From Mycobacterium sp. 155 (GTDB lineage: Bacteria > Actinomycetota > Actinomycetes > Mycobacteriales > Mycobacteriaceae): DNA of 64,000 nucleotides. The DNA lies in assembly GCF_000373905.1 (NCBI RefSeq), contig NZ_KB892705.1:372001-436000 (forward strand). Reading direction: 5' to 3'. Below are positions 40,145 through 49,547 of this stretch, piece after piece. A program made the translations under genes and the position numbers. A model generated the notes under the pieces. The model made no database searches. It was not told the DNA's origin and saw only the letters and a program-made list of their open reading frames with translations. How positions within the stretch are numbered: the stretch's first letter is position 1; every line of letters starts with the position of its first letter.

Positions 40145-42034
40145 TCAGGCCTGGGTCATCTCCCAGTACCTGCCGCGACTTGCCATCAGGTCGTCGTGGC
40201 TGCCACGTTCGACGATCCGACCGGCATCCATCACCAGGATCAGATCGGCGTCGCGGATCGTCGAGAGCCGATGGGCGATGATGAAACTGGTTCGGTCCCG
40301 GCGCAATACGTTCATCGCGTGTTGGATGAGCAACTCGGTGCGGGTGTCCACCGAACTGGTCGCCTCATCGAGGACCAGCAGTCGGGGCCGGGCCAGAAAC
40401 GCTCGGGCGATCGTGATCAGCTGCTTCTCACCGGCACTGATACTGCCGCCGTCATCGCTGACGTGCGTGGCGTAGCCGTCGGGCAGCGTATGCACGAACC
40501 GGTCCACATGGGCGGCCTTCGCCGCCGCGATCACCTCGTCCTCGCCGGCATCCGGCCGGCCGTAGGCGATGTTGTCGTAGATCGTGCCGCCGAACAACCA
40601 CGTGTCCTGCAGCACCATGCCGATCGACGAGCGCAGAGACTGGCGGCTGACGGTCGAGATGTCCACACCGTCGATGCGGATGTGTCCGGAATCCACGTCG
40701 TAGAACCGCATCAGCAGGTTCACCAGCGTGGTCTTGCCCGCTCCTGTCGGCCCGACGATGGCCACCGTGCTACCCGGTTCGGCGGTCAGTGACAGATCCT
40801 CGATCACCGGGAAGCCCGGTCGGTAGCTGAAGCTGACGTGGTCGAATTCGACACGGCCGCTGTGGATGTCGGGCCGATCGGGCGGCTCGGGGGTCTCTTC
40901 GGCGGTGTCGAGCAGGTCGAAAACCCGCTCCGCGCTGGCCACTCCGGACTGCATGGTGTTGTACATCCCGGCGAGCTGGGTGAGCGGTTGGTTGAACTGC
41001 CGCACGTACTGGACGAAGGCCTGGATGCTGCCGAGGGTGATCTGGCCGGTGGCCACCTGCAGGCCACCCACCACGGCGACGGCGACGTAGCTGAGGTTGC
41101 CGATGAACATCGTTGCGGGGGAGAGCAGACCGGAGAAGAACTGCGCGGCGAAGCTCGACTGGAACACCTCGCCGTTGAGTTCGGCGAACCGTTGTCGAGC
41201 CGCGGCCTGGTGGCCGAACGTCTTGACGATGGTGAAACCGCTGTAGGTCTCCTCGATGTGTGCGTTGAGCCGCCCGGTGTTGCGCCATTGCGCGACAAAC
41301 AGTTTCTGTGACCGGCGGGCGATCCAACGGGTCACCCACAACGAGAGCGGTACGGTCAGCACGGTCAGCGCGGTGAGCAACGGCGAGATCGTCAGCATCA
41401 TTACCAGCACGGCAATCACCGTGAGGACTGCGCTCATGAGCTGATTGATGGTCATCGACACCGACGACGAGATGTTGTCGATGTCGTTGGTGACACGGCT
41501 GAGCAGCTCGCCGCGCTGCCGGGAGTCGAAGTAGGACAACGGCAGTCGGTGGATCTTGTTCTCGACGTCTGCGCGCAGTGCGGCCATGGTGCGCTGCACG
41601 ACCACCACGAGCATCCGGGCCTGAACCCAGACGAACAGCGCGGCAAGCAGATACAAGCCCAGGGCCAGCGCCAGAGTGCGGGCCACCGCAGCGAAATCCA
41701 CGCCATGTCCGGGGATCACGTTCATGCCGGACAACAGGTCGGCGAACGCGGTGTCGCCGCGGGCCCGGGCCGCCGCGATGGCCTGCTCCTTGGTCAGGCC
41801 CGCTGGCAATTCGCGCCCGATCACGCCGTTGAACAGCAGATCGGTGGCGTGGCCGAGAATGCGCGGGCCGATCACACCGATCGCAACCCCGGCAACACCG
41901 AGCACGATCACCGCGATCGCCGGCCCACGTTGCGGCACCAGCAGTTTGACGAGCCTCAGCGCTGAGCCACGGAAGTCGCGCGTGCGTTCGGCGGGTGCGG
42001 CGAGCACCGCGCGGCGCGCGGACGAGATGCTCAT
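40145..42034 (-). CDS. ABC exporter half-transporter with canonical ATPase site (Rv1273c type)
   Basis: This 629-residue protein has a six-helix exporter domain (about 30-360) fused to a nucleotide-binding domain: Walker [12 protein letters not shown], a divergent signature [15 protein letters not shown] (Ser-Ala-Gly-Glu in place of Ser-Gly-Gly-Gln), Walker [13 protein letters not shown] with the catalytic Glu, and the switch His in IIAHRLST. It lies 28 bases after the partner gene at 42063-43808, and the two form a heterodimer in which this subunit supplies the complete Walker B. Relatives in M. tuberculosis (Rv1272c/Rv1273c) have been linked to lipid transport (recalled). ATG 42034 follows GAAGAGGAG. 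Confidence 0.88.
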   Translation of the reverse strand: MSISSARRAVLAAPAERTRDFRGSALRLVKLLVPQRGPAIAVIVLGVAGVAIGVIGPRILGHATDLLFNGVIGRELPAGLTKEQAIAAARARGDTAFADLLSGMNVIPGHGVDFAAVARTLALALGLYLLAALFVWVQARMLVVVVQRTMAALRADVENKIHRLPLSYFDSRQRGELLSRVTNDIDNISSSVSMTINQLMSAVLTVIAVLVMMLTISPLLTALTVLTVPLSLWVTRWIARRSQKLFVAQWRNTGRLNAHIEETYSGFTIVKTFGHQAAARQRFAELNGEVFQSSFAAQFFSGLLSPATMFIGNLSYVAVAVVGGLQVATGQITLGSIQAFVQYVRQFNQPLTQLAGMYNTMQSGVASAERVFDLLDTAEETPEPPDRPDIHSGRVEFDHVSFSYRPGFPVIEDLSLTAEPGSTVAIVGPTGAGKTTLVNLLMRFYDVDSGHIRIDGVDISTVSRQSLRSSIGMVLQDTWLFGGTIYDNIAYGRPDAGEDEVIAAAKAAHVDRFVHTLPDGYATHVSDDGGSISAGEKQLITIARAFLARPRLLVLDEATSSVDTRTELLIQHAMNVLRRDRTSFIIAHRLSTIRDADLILVMDAGRIVERGSHDDLMASRGRYWEMTQA

Positions 42035-42062
42035 CGGGGTCGTCTCCTCTTCGCGCGAGCCC

Positions 42063-43808
42063 TCATCGGGGTTCCCCCGCGCCCACCGACTGCGACTCGA
42101 CGAATTCGGCGTAGGTGGGGCAATCGTCCAGGAGCGTGTCGTGGGTGCCGACACCGACGACACGGCCGTCGTCGATGACCACGATCTGATCGGCATCGAC
42201 CACCGTCGAGATCCGCTGCGACACGATGAGCACCGTCGCCTCGCCGGACACCGCACGCAGCGAGTCCCGCACCCTGGCGTCGGTGTGGACGTCCAGCGTC
42301 GAGAATGCGTCGTCGAAAAGATAGATCGTGGGCTGCCGGATCACGGCGCGTGCGATGGCCAGCCGCTGGCGTTGCCCGCCGGAGAAGTTGATGCCGCCCT
42401 GAGCCACCGGCATCTGCAGGCCTTCGGGATGCGCGCGCACGAAATCGTCGGCGGCCGCGACCCGAAGCGCCTCCCACATGTCGTCGTCGGTCAGCACCTG
42501 CCCCGGGGCCGCCCCGTAGCCCAGGTTCTCCGCGACCGTCCCGGTGAACAGGTAGCCGCGCTGCGGCACCAGGCCGATCGTCGACCAGAGTTCCTCGACG
42601 TCCCGATCGCGGACGTCGATACCATCGACCCGGACCGCGCCCGCGGTGACGTCGTACAACCGGCAGATCAGCGACAACAGCGTCGACTTGCCCGATCCCG
42701 TCGAGCCGACCACCGCGGTCGTCGTGCCGGGTCGTGCGGTGAAGGAAACATCCTGCAGCACAGGTCGATCCGCACCCGGATAACTGAAGGCGGCGTTCTG
42801 CAGGGTGATTTCGCCGGTGTGAGCCCGTGGCTGTTTCGGATGGTCGGGAGTGGCGATCGCGGGCTGGGTGCCCAGCACCTCGCTGACCCGTTCGGCGCAT
42901 ACCGAGGCCCGCGGAAACAACACCAGTAGGAACGTCGCCATCAACACGGCCATCAGGATCTGCATGAAATAGGCCAGGAACGCGATCAGGGAACCCACCT
43001 GCATATGACCCGTGTCGATCCGCAGGCCGCCGAACCAGATCAGCGCAACACTGGAGATGTTGATCACCAGCGTGGTGACCGGCAACATCAGCGCCTGCCA
43101 CCGCCCGCCCTCGATCGCGGTACCGGCCAGCGCCTCGTTGGCTCCCGCGAACCGCGTCCGTTCGAAGGGTTCGCGGGAGAAGGCTCGAATAACCCGGATG
43201 CCAGACAATTGGTCGCGCATCACCCGGTTGATGCCGTCGATGACACGCTGCAACCGGCGGTAGACGGGCATCAGCCGCCTGATGATCGTGTAGTTGGCCA
43301 GCGCCAGCGCGGGCACGCTGATGAGCAACAGCCACGACAACCCGGCGTCCTGATGTACGGCCATGACGATGCCGCCGATCGACATGATCGGTGCGGTGAC
43401 CAGCACCGTGCAGGTCAGCTGCAGCAGCTGCTGGATCTGCCCGACGTCGTTGGTGGTGCGGGTCAGCAGCGTCGGGGCGCCGAACCGCGCGGTCTCTGCG
43501 GCGGAGAACGTCGTGACGTGATGGAAGATCGCCGAGCGCAAGTCGCGCCCGAAGCTCATCGCCGCCCGCGACCCGAAAAACACCGCGCCCACCGCGCACA
43601 GCACCTGCAGCCCGGTGACACCGAGCATCACCCCGCCCAGGTCGATGATCCGGTCGGTGTCGCCCTTGGCCACCCCGTCGTCGATGATCGCGGCGTTGAC
43701 GGTCGGCAGATACAGCGACGCCAGGGTGCTGATCACCTGAAGCCCGGCCACTACGGCCAGCAGCGACCGGTACGGCCGCACATACCGCCGCAGCACCGCC
43801 CAGAGCAT
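42063..43808 (-). CDS. ABC exporter half-transporter with degenerate ATPase site (Rv1272c type)
   Basis: This 581-residue partner has the six-helix domain followed by Walker [10 protein letters not shown], signature [16 protein letters not shown], and Walker [13 protein letters not shown], where Asp replaces the catalytic Glu. The switch region reads IVSQRIST, with Gln in place of His. These changes mark the non-hydrolysing site typical of heterodimeric exporters such as TM287/288. ATG 43808 ([15 protein letters not shown]) is preferred to the longer start at 43859, which would leave hardly any promoter and adds unrelated residues. A GACAGT six bases before the ATG weakly fits the leaderless pattern. 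It is first in the two-gene operon. Confidence 0.88.
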   Translation of the reverse strand: MLWAVLRRYVRPYRSLLAVVAGLQVISTLASLYLPTVNAAIIDDGVAKGDTDRIIDLGGVMLGVTGLQVLCAVGAVFFGSRAAMSFGRDLRSAIFHHVTTFSAAETARFGAPTLLTRTTNDVGQIQQLLQLTCTVLVTAPIMSIGGIVMAVHQDAGLSWLLLISVPALALANYTIIRRLMPVYRRLQRVIDGINRVMRDQLSGIRVIRAFSREPFERTRFAGANEALAGTAIEGGRWQALMLPVTTLVINISSVALIWFGGLRIDTGHMQVGSLIAFLAYFMQILMAVLMATFLLVLFPRASVCAERVSEVLGTQPAIATPDHPKQPRAHTGEITLQNAAFSYPGADRPVLQDVSFTARPGTTTAVVGSTGSGKSTLLSLICRLYDVTAGAVRVDGIDVRDRDVEELWSTIGLVPQRGYLFTGTVAENLGYGAAPGQVLTDDDMWEALRVAAADDFVRAHPEGLQMPVAQGGINFSGGQRQRLAIARAVIRQPTIYLFDDAFSTLDVHTDARVRDSLRAVSGEATVLIVSQRISTVVDADQIVVIDDGRVVGVGTHDTLLDDCPTYAEFVESQSVGAGEPR

Positions 43809-43922
43809 CCAGTTACTGTCGCACACCGCGGCCGCGCCCAACCCTGTCCGGCCGCTCACGGGAAAACGAACCGGAAGTCCAGGTCAATCGGCATGTCGGT
43901 GGTTGCTCACACAGGGTGCAGC

Positions 43923-43928
43923 TACAGT
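43923..43928 (+). promoter_or_regulatory. -10 element of a leaderless promoter (lprB)
   Basis: TACAGT is followed by seven bases and then GTG 43936. No Shine-Dalgarno sequence is present. Confidence 0.55.
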
Positions 43929-43935
43929 GCATGGC

Positions 43936-44520
43936 GTGACTGGACGCGCGACGCCGATACGACGGACCCGCACCGCCATCCGCATGGCAGTGCTGGCTGC
44001 CGCCGTGGTTCCGGTGTTCGCTGCCTGCTCGGGTTCCGGCGAGTCGGCGGGGCCGTCGGTGCCGCAGTCAGAGTCGCCCTCGGCGACTGCCGCCGCCAAG
44101 CACGGGCCGTTCTTTCCGCAGTGTGGCGGGATCAGTGACCAGACGGTCGCGGAGCTGACCCAGGTGCAGGGTCTGGTGAACACCGCGGTCAACTCGTCGG
44201 GCTGTCAGTGGCTGCAAGGCGGCAGCATCCTGGGCCCGCACTTCTCGTTCACCTGGTTCCGGGGTAGCCCGATCGGGCGGGAACGCAAGACCGAGGAGTT
44301 GTCGCGCACCAGTGTGGACGACATCAACATCGAGGGACACAGCGGTTTCGTGGCCATTGGCCAGGACCCGTTGCAGAACACCTCCAACCTGTGCGAGGTC
44401 GGCATCCAGTTCGATGATGACTTCATCGAGTGGTCGGTCAGTTTCGACCAGAAGCCGTTTCCGGAACCATGCGGCGTGGCCAAGGAGCTCGCCCGTCAGT
44501 CGATTGTGAACTCGAAATGA
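43936..44520 (+). CDS. lprB: LprB-like lipoprotein (DUF3558)
   Basis: This 194-residue exported protein has a basic N-terminus (RRTRTAIR), a hydrophobic stretch and a lipobox VFAAC near residue 31, then a Ser/Pro-rich linker. The DUF3558 domain follows with two likely disulfides (FPQCGGIS, SGCQWL, SNLCEVG, PEPCGVA). Function is unknown. The start is GTG 43936, supported by the leaderless promoter; an upstream in-frame start at 43903 precedes that promoter. The next lipoprotein gene overlaps its stop (ATGA), so LprB and LprC are made together and may act as a pair at the cell surface. Confidence 0.82.
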   Translation: MTGRATPIRRTRTAIRMAVLAAAVVPVFAACSGSGESAGPSVPQSESPSATAAAKHGPFFPQCGGISDQTVAELTQVQGLVNTAVNSSGCQWLQGGSILGPHFSFTWFRGSPIGRERKTEELSRTSVDDINIEGHSGFVAIGQDPLQNTSNLCEVGIQFDDDFIEWSVSFDQKPFPEPCGVAKELARQSIVNSK

Positions 44521-45074
44521 GCGTGAGCAGGGGCCGTAAGGGACTCGCCGTCATGGTGGCCGGCCTGGCCGTGTTCGCCGGGCTGACCGGCTGCACCCGC
44601 ACCGTCGAGGGTGTCGCCGCCAAGGAGGGTTCCAGCGGCGGACCCAGCAACAACAAGTCCGAGAAGCAGTACCCGAACCTGCTCAAGGAATGCGACGTCC
44701 TGACCCAGGACATCCTGGCCAAGACCGTGGGCGCGGATCCGCTGGACATCCAGAGCACCTTTGTCGGTGCCGTGTGCCGCTGGCAGGCGGCCAACCCGGC
44801 GGGCCTGATCGACATCACCCGCTTCTGGTACGAGCAGGGCAGCCTGGACAACGAACGCAAGGTGGCGCAGCAGCTGCAGTACGCGATCGAATCCCGCCGG
44901 ATCAACGGCGTTGATTCGATCGTGATGAAGCCCAACGACCCCAACGGCGCGTGCGGCGTCGCCAGCGACGCCGCCGGTGTGGTGGGTTGGTGGGTGAACC
45001 CGCAGGCGCCGGGTATCGACGCGTGCTCGATGGCAGTCAAGCTGATGGAGCTCACGCTCAACACCAATTCCTGA
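44517..45074 (+). CDS. lprC: LprC-like lipoprotein (DUF3558)
   Basis: This 185-residue exported protein, paralogous to LprB, has a signal peptide VMVAGLAVFAGLTGC with lipobox LTGC (Cys about 25). A charged linker with Gly/Ser/Asn follows, and the DUF3558 domain has LLKECDVL, GAVCRWQ, NGACGVA and GIDACSMA, four cysteines in the same order as LprB. The ATG overlaps the LprB stop by four bases. The two-gene unit is convergent with the SixA-type gene. Confidence 0.82.
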   Translation: MSVSRGRKGLAVMVAGLAVFAGLTGCTRTVEGVAAKEGSSGGPSNNKSEKQYPNLLKECDVLTQDILAKTVGADPLDIQSTFVGAVCRWQAANPAGLIDITRFWYEQGSLDNERKVAQQLQYAIESRRINGVDSIVMKPNDPNGACGVASDAAGVVGWWVNPQAPGIDACSMAVKLMELTLNTNS

Positions 45075-45086
45075 GCCGCCCCGCTC

Positions 45087-45599
45087 TCACCGCGGGATGT
45101 GGAAGGTGACCAGTTCGGCCCCGCCCAAACCCAGCTCCTGCCACGGGCTGGGCGTCTGCAGCACCGCGATGGCCGACGTGGGGAACTTCAGCGAAATCTC
45201 TTCGGCCGCTGCGGTATTACTGCCATCGGACAGCCCGAGCGCAGTCGCCGAGATGGCCGGCTCGTGACCGATCAGCAAGACCGTCGACACGTCCGCGCCG
45301 AACAGTGATTCGACGCCGTTGACCACATCGATCAAGGTGCCCGGCGTCGCGTCGTAGATGCGGTCGACGTAGCGCACCGGTGCGTCGAGCCCGGTGCGGG
45401 CCAAGGTTTGGCGGGTACGGGTCGCCGTCGAACACAGCACGGCGTCGATCACCGGGACATTGGCCCGGATCCAGTCGCCGGCCAGCGCAGCCTCCCGGCT
45501 TCCCCGGGCCGCCAACGGGCGCTCATGGTCGACGACTCCGTCGGGATAGTCCGACTTGGCATGGCGCAACAGCAGCAGGGTGTTGGTCCGAGTGCTCAT
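45087..45599 (-). CDS. SixA-type phosphohistidine phosphatase
   Basis: This 170-residue member of the histidine phosphatase branch has LLLLRHAKSDYPDG with catalytic Arg12 and His13, TATRTRQTLA, and LLIGHEPAIS with the second catalytic His. The family removes phosphate from phosphohistidine or small phosphoesters. It matches Rv1276c in position (recalled). The start is leaderless-type (TAACCT six bases upstream). It is divergent from the SbcD-like gene. Confidence 0.88.
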   Translation of the reverse strand: MSTRTNTLLLLRHAKSDYPDGVVDHERPLAARGSREAALAGDWIRANVPVIDAVLCSTATRTRQTLARTGLDAPVRYVDRIYDATPGTLIDVVNGVESLFGADVSTVLLIGHEPAISATALGLSDGSNTAAAEEISLKFPTSAIAVLQTPSPWQELGLGGAELVTFHIPR

Positions 45600-45605
45600 C
45601 GGATG

Positions 45606-45611
45606 AGGTTA
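45606..45611 (-). promoter_or_regulatory. -10 element of a leaderless promoter (SixA-type gene)
   Basis: Minus-strand TAACCT is followed by six bases and then ATG 45599. Confidence 0.55.
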
Positions 45612-45719
45612 TCGGGGCATCCGACGCTGGGCCATGCCGATGCACCTCCCGGGACTTGTCGGCGCCCGGTCCTACACTCGCCTTGCCCGACGACGAACTG
45701 ACCGAAAGGACAGCCTGCG

Positions 45720-46871
45720 ATGCGTTTTCTGCACACCGCTGACTGGCAGCTCGGTATGACCCGGCACTTTCTCAACGGCGAGGCGCAGCCACGGTATTCG
45801 GCCGCTCGTCGGGACGCGGTGACCGGTTTGGGTGCGCTCGCGGCCCGCACGGAGGCTGAGTTCGTGGTGGTGGCCGGCGATGTGTTCGAGCACAATCAGT
45901 TGGCTCCCCGTGAGGTCAGTCAGTCGCTTGAGGCCATGCGTGCCATCGGCGTCCCGGTGTACCTGCTTCCGGGCAACCACGACCCGCTCGACGCGTCATC
46001 GGTATACACCAGCGCGCTGTTCCTTGCCGAGCGTCCGGACAATGTCGTCGTCCTGGACCGCGCCGGTGTCCATGCGGTACGGCCCGGCCTGGAGATCGTC
46101 GCGGCACCATGGCGATCGAAATCGCCGACCACCGACCTGACCGGAGACGTGCTGGCCGGCCTGCCTGCCGACGGCGTGACCCGCATCGCAGTCGGCCACG
46201 GCGGGGTCGATGTGCTCGATCCGGACAAAGCCAAGCCCTCATTGATCCGGCTGGCCGCCCTTGAGGCCGCGGTGGCCCGCGGTGCGGTGCACTATGTGGC
46301 CTTGGGGGACAAGCACTCCCGCACCGAGGTCGGCTCGACCGGGCGGGTGTGGTATTCGGGGGCACCCGAGGTCACAAACTATGACGACATCGAATCCGAT
46401 TCGGGCCACGTACTTCTGGTCGACATCGATGAGGCCGACCCGCGGCGTGCGGTGCAGGTCGGATCGGAACGGGTGGGCCGATGGCGGTTCGTCACCCTGC
46501 GCCGCGACGTGGACAGCGACCGCGAGGTGGCGGATCTCGACATCAACCTGGATCAGTTGGGCGACAAAGAACGTACCGTCGTGCGGCTCGCGCTGACCGG
46601 CTCGCTCACGGTGACCGCCAAGGCGGCGCTGGACGCGTGCCTCGACAAGTACGCCCGGCTATTCGCGGCGCTGACGTTGTGGGAGCGGCACACCGATATC
46701 GCGGTGCTGCCTGCCGACGGCGAGTTCGACGATCTGGGCCTGGGCGGGTTCGCCGCGGCGGCGGTCGACGAGCTGGTCGCCACCGCGCGTTCCGAGACCG
46801 ATGGTGCCGAGGATGCGCGGGCCGCGCTCGGGCTGCTGCTGCGGCTGGTCGACGGTAAGGGAGCGGCATGA
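45720..46871 (+). CDS. SbcD/Mre11-like metallophosphoesterase nuclease (Rv1277 type)
   Basis: This 383-residue calcineurin-like nuclease has all five metal motifs in order: FLHTADWQLG, VVVAGDVFEHN, LLPGNHDPLD, VGHGGVD (short form) and ALGDKHSR. It pairs with the SMC-like ATPase encoded next, the two genes overlapping by ATGA, as do SbcD and SbcC or Mre11 and Rad50. The complex would process DNA ends and hairpins. Unlike most genes here it has a normal leader: TACACT (45673-45678) as -10 and an AAAGGA ribosome binding site nine bases before the ATG. Confidence 0.9.
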   Translation: MRFLHTADWQLGMTRHFLNGEAQPRYSAARRDAVTGLGALAARTEAEFVVVAGDVFEHNQLAPREVSQSLEAMRAIGVPVYLLPGNHDPLDASSVYTSALFLAERPDNVVVLDRAGVHAVRPGLEIVAAPWRSKSPTTDLTGDVLAGLPADGVTRIAVGHGGVDVLDPDKAKPSLIRLAALEAAVARGAVHYVALGDKHSRTEVGSTGRVWYSGAPEVTNYDDIESDSGHVLLVDIDEADPRRAVQVGSERVGRWRFVTLRRDVDSDREVADLDINLDQLGDKERTVVRLALTGSLTVTAKAALDACLDKYARLFAALTLWERHTDIAVLPADGEFDDLGLGGFAAAAVDELVATARSETDGAEDARAALGLLLRLVDGKGAA

Positions 46872-49495
46872 AGCTGCACAGGCTCGTCCTGACCAATTAT
46901 CGCGGGATCACCCACCGGGAGATCGAGTTTCCCGATCACGGTGTGGTCCTGGTCAGCGGCGCCAACGAGATCGGCAAGTCGTCGATGATCGAGGCGCTGG
47001 ATCTGCTGATCGAGGCCAAGGACCGCTCGACCAAGAAGGACGTCAAGCAGGTCAAGCCAACACATGCCGATGTCGGCGCCGAGGTGACTGCCGAAATCTC
47101 CACCGGCTCTTACCGTTTCGTGTACCGCAAGCGGTTCCACAAGCGGGCCGAGACGCAGCTGACGGTGCTGGCGCCGAAACACGAACAGCTCAGCGGCGAC
47201 GAGGCCCATGAGCGGGTGCTGGCCATCCTGAACGAAACCGTGGACACCGCGCTGTGGCAGGCGCAGCGGGTGCTGCAGTCGGCGCCGACCGCCCCGGTCG
47301 ACCTGTCCGGCTCGGATGCCCTCGCCAGGGCGCTGGACGTCGCTGCAGGCCAGGCTGTTTCACTCTCAGGCGGCGAGCCGCTGCTCGTTGAGCGCATCGA
47401 CACCGAATATGCGCGGTATTTCACCGCGACGGGCCGGCCCACCGGTGAATGGGCGGCGGTGGTCAAGCGGCTGGCCGAGGCCGACCAGGCGGTGGCCCAC
47501 TGCGTGGCCGCGGTGGCCGAGGTCGACGACGCGGTACGCCGGCATGCCGAGCTGACCGCCGAGGTGGATCGCCTGACCGACGAGCGGGCTCAGGCCGCGG
47601 TGCGGCTGACCGCGGCACGTACGGCCGCTGACGCGGTTGCGACGCTGACGGCCCAACTCAGGGAGGCCGAGGTGGTGGCCACGGCAGCCCAGGCCACTCA
47701 CGGCGCGTCGATGTCGGCGCTGATCGAACGCCGTCGGCTGCGTGCCGACATCGACGAACGTATCGCGGCGATCACCGAACTGACCGCCGCCGTCGGCGCC
47801 GCGGAGGCCGCCGCCGAGACGGCGCACGAGGTTCACGAGGCGGCCGAAGACGCCGCCGACCTGGCTCAGGCCGCCGTACACGATCGCGCGGACCGCGTCG
47901 ATGCTGCCCGCGTCACGGTCGACCGCCTCGCCGCGCGCGAAGAGATCGAGCGGCTGGCTACCCGGCTGGGCCGGATCGACACGGCTGCGCGTGACGTCGA
48001 CCGGATCGATCACGAGCTCGACTCCATCACCCTCGACGACGCGTCGATGCGGGCCATCGAAGCCGCTGCGATCGCCGTCGAGCGGGCCGCCGGGCAGGAC
48101 GAACTTGCCTCGGCGCGTATCGAACTCGTCGCGGTCGCCGACATCGCGGTCCGTGTGGGCGATACCGATGTGGTGCTCGACGCCGGTGCCCGGTGGTCGA
48201 CGAGCACCACCGCGCAGACCGACGTCGAGGTGCCTGGCGCGCTGAGGCTGACAGTGGTGCCGGGCACGCCGGCGGTCGAGACCAGAGCCAGGCTCGCCGA
48301 AGCGCAACGTGTGTTGGCTGTCGCGTTGGCCGGGGCTGGGGTCGCGGATGTCGCTTCCGCGCGGGCGCTCGACGAGCGTCGGCGCGATCTCATCGGGGCC
48401 CGGGACCGGGCGCGGGCCACCGTGGACGCGTTGACCGGTGATGACCGGGTGACCGAGTTGCGGGCTCGACTGGAGACCCTCGGCGCAGCCCAGCCGGCCG
48501 AAGCGGCACTGTTCGACCTCGAGGGACCCGCCGATATCGCAACGGCCAGAACCGAACTCGAGGCGGCCGTCACGGCCCACCGGCAGGCCGTAGTTGACGC
48601 CGACACCCATCGCAAGGTGGCCACCTTGGCCACCCGGAAGCTGTCCGAGTCGACCACCGCCGTGACAGTGCTGCGCGAGAAGCTCGCCGCCGCACAGGCC
48701 GAGCTGACCGTAGACACGGGACGGCTCACCGCGCAGCGCGCGGCCGTCGCCGACGACGACTTGGCACTGACGGCGCAGGCCGACGGCGATCGAGCCACGG
48801 CGGCCGCGGCGAGCGTCGCGGCCTTGCGAGGTGAACTGGCTGGCACCACACCGGATCTCGTGAAGGCCGAACTGGAGGCGGCGGTGCGCAGCGCCGAGAG
48901 CCTCGGCGCCCGTCATGATGCGGCGGTCGACGGACTGCGTGAGGTCGCCGCCCAACTGAAGGTGTACGGCACCGAGGGGCGCAAGGGCCATCTGGACGCC
49001 GCCGAGACCGAACGTGAGCATGCCACGGCCCAGTACCGGCAGGTGCACCGCCGGGCCCGGGCCGCCGAGATGTTGCGGTCGGTGATGGGCCGGCACCGCG
49101 ATGCCACCCGGCAGCGCTACGCCGACCCGTTCCGGCTTGAGGTGCAGCGTCTCGGTCGGCTGGTGTTCGGTGAGGACTTCGATGTCGATGTCGACAGTGA
49201 TCTGCGGATCTGCACTCGCACGGTATCGGGCCGTACAGTGCCGTACGAGTCTCTTTCAGGAGGCGCCAAGGAGCAGTTGGCCATCGTGTCCCGGTTGGCC
49301 GGGGCCGCGCTGGTGGCCAAGGAAGACAACGTGCCGGTCATCATCGACGATGCGCTGGGCTATACCGATGCCGAGCGGCTGGTGAAGATGGGTGCGGTGT
49401 TCGATGCGGTCGGCGGCGACGGCCAGGTGATCGTGCTGACCTGCAGCCCGCAGCGTTACGCCGGAGTCGGCGCGGCCCACCACATCGAGTTGTAA
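46868..49495 (+). CDS. SbcC/Rad50-like SMC-type ATPase (Rv1278 type)
   Basis: This 875-residue protein has an N-terminal ATPase half with Walker A SGANEIGKSSMIEAL (about 30-44), a long Ala/Glu/Arg-rich coiled-coil region (about 180-760) interrupted near the middle by a compact beta segment, and a C-terminal half with signature SLSGGAKEQLAIVSRL and Walker B VPVIIDDALGYTD. No clear Cys-x-x-Cys zinc hook is seen at the coiled-coil apex, unlike E. coli SbcC and Rad50; this fits the actinobacterial YhaN-like subgroup. It works with the nuclease encoded upstream, and both lie in one transcript. Confidence 0.88.
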   Translation: MKLHRLVLTNYRGITHREIEFPDHGVVLVSGANEIGKSSMIEALDLLIEAKDRSTKKDVKQVKPTHADVGAEVTAEISTGSYRFVYRKRFHKRAETQLTVLAPKHEQLSGDEAHERVLAILNETVDTALWQAQRVLQSAPTAPVDLSGSDALARALDVAAGQAVSLSGGEPLLVERIDTEYARYFTATGRPTGEWAAVVKRLAEADQAVAHCVAAVAEVDDAVRRHAELTAEVDRLTDERAQAAVRLTAARTAADAVATLTAQLREAEVVATAAQATHGASMSALIERRRLRADIDERIAAITELTAAVGAAEAAAETAHEVHEAAEDAADLAQAAVHDRADRVDAARVTVDRLAAREEIERLATRLGRIDTAARDVDRIDHELDSITLDDASMRAIEAAAIAVERAAGQDELASARIELVAVADIAVRVGDTDVVLDAGARWSTSTTAQTDVEVPGALRLTVVPGTPAVETRARLAEAQRVLAVALAGAGVADVASARALDERRRDLIGARDRARATVDALTGDDRVTELRARLETLGAAQPAEAALFDLEGPADIATARTELEAAVTAHRQAVVDADTHRKVATLATRKLSESTTAVTVLREKLAAAQAELTVDTGRLTAQRAAVADDDLALTAQADGDRATAAAASVAALRGELAGTTPDLVKAELEAAVRSAESLGARHDAAVDGLREVAAQLKVYGTEGRKGHLDAAETEREHATAQYRQVHRRARAAEMLRSVMGRHRDATRQRYADPFRLEVQRLGRLVFGEDFDVDVDSDLRICTRTVSGRTVPYESLSGGAKEQLAIVSRLAGAALVAKEDNVPVIIDDALGYTDAERLVKMGAVFDAVGGDGQVIVLTCSPQRYAGVGAAHHIEL

Positions 49496-49547
49496 CTGGC
49501 CGCATCCGGCGCGCGGGTGGTCGGCATACGCGGCACAATGGACCGCG

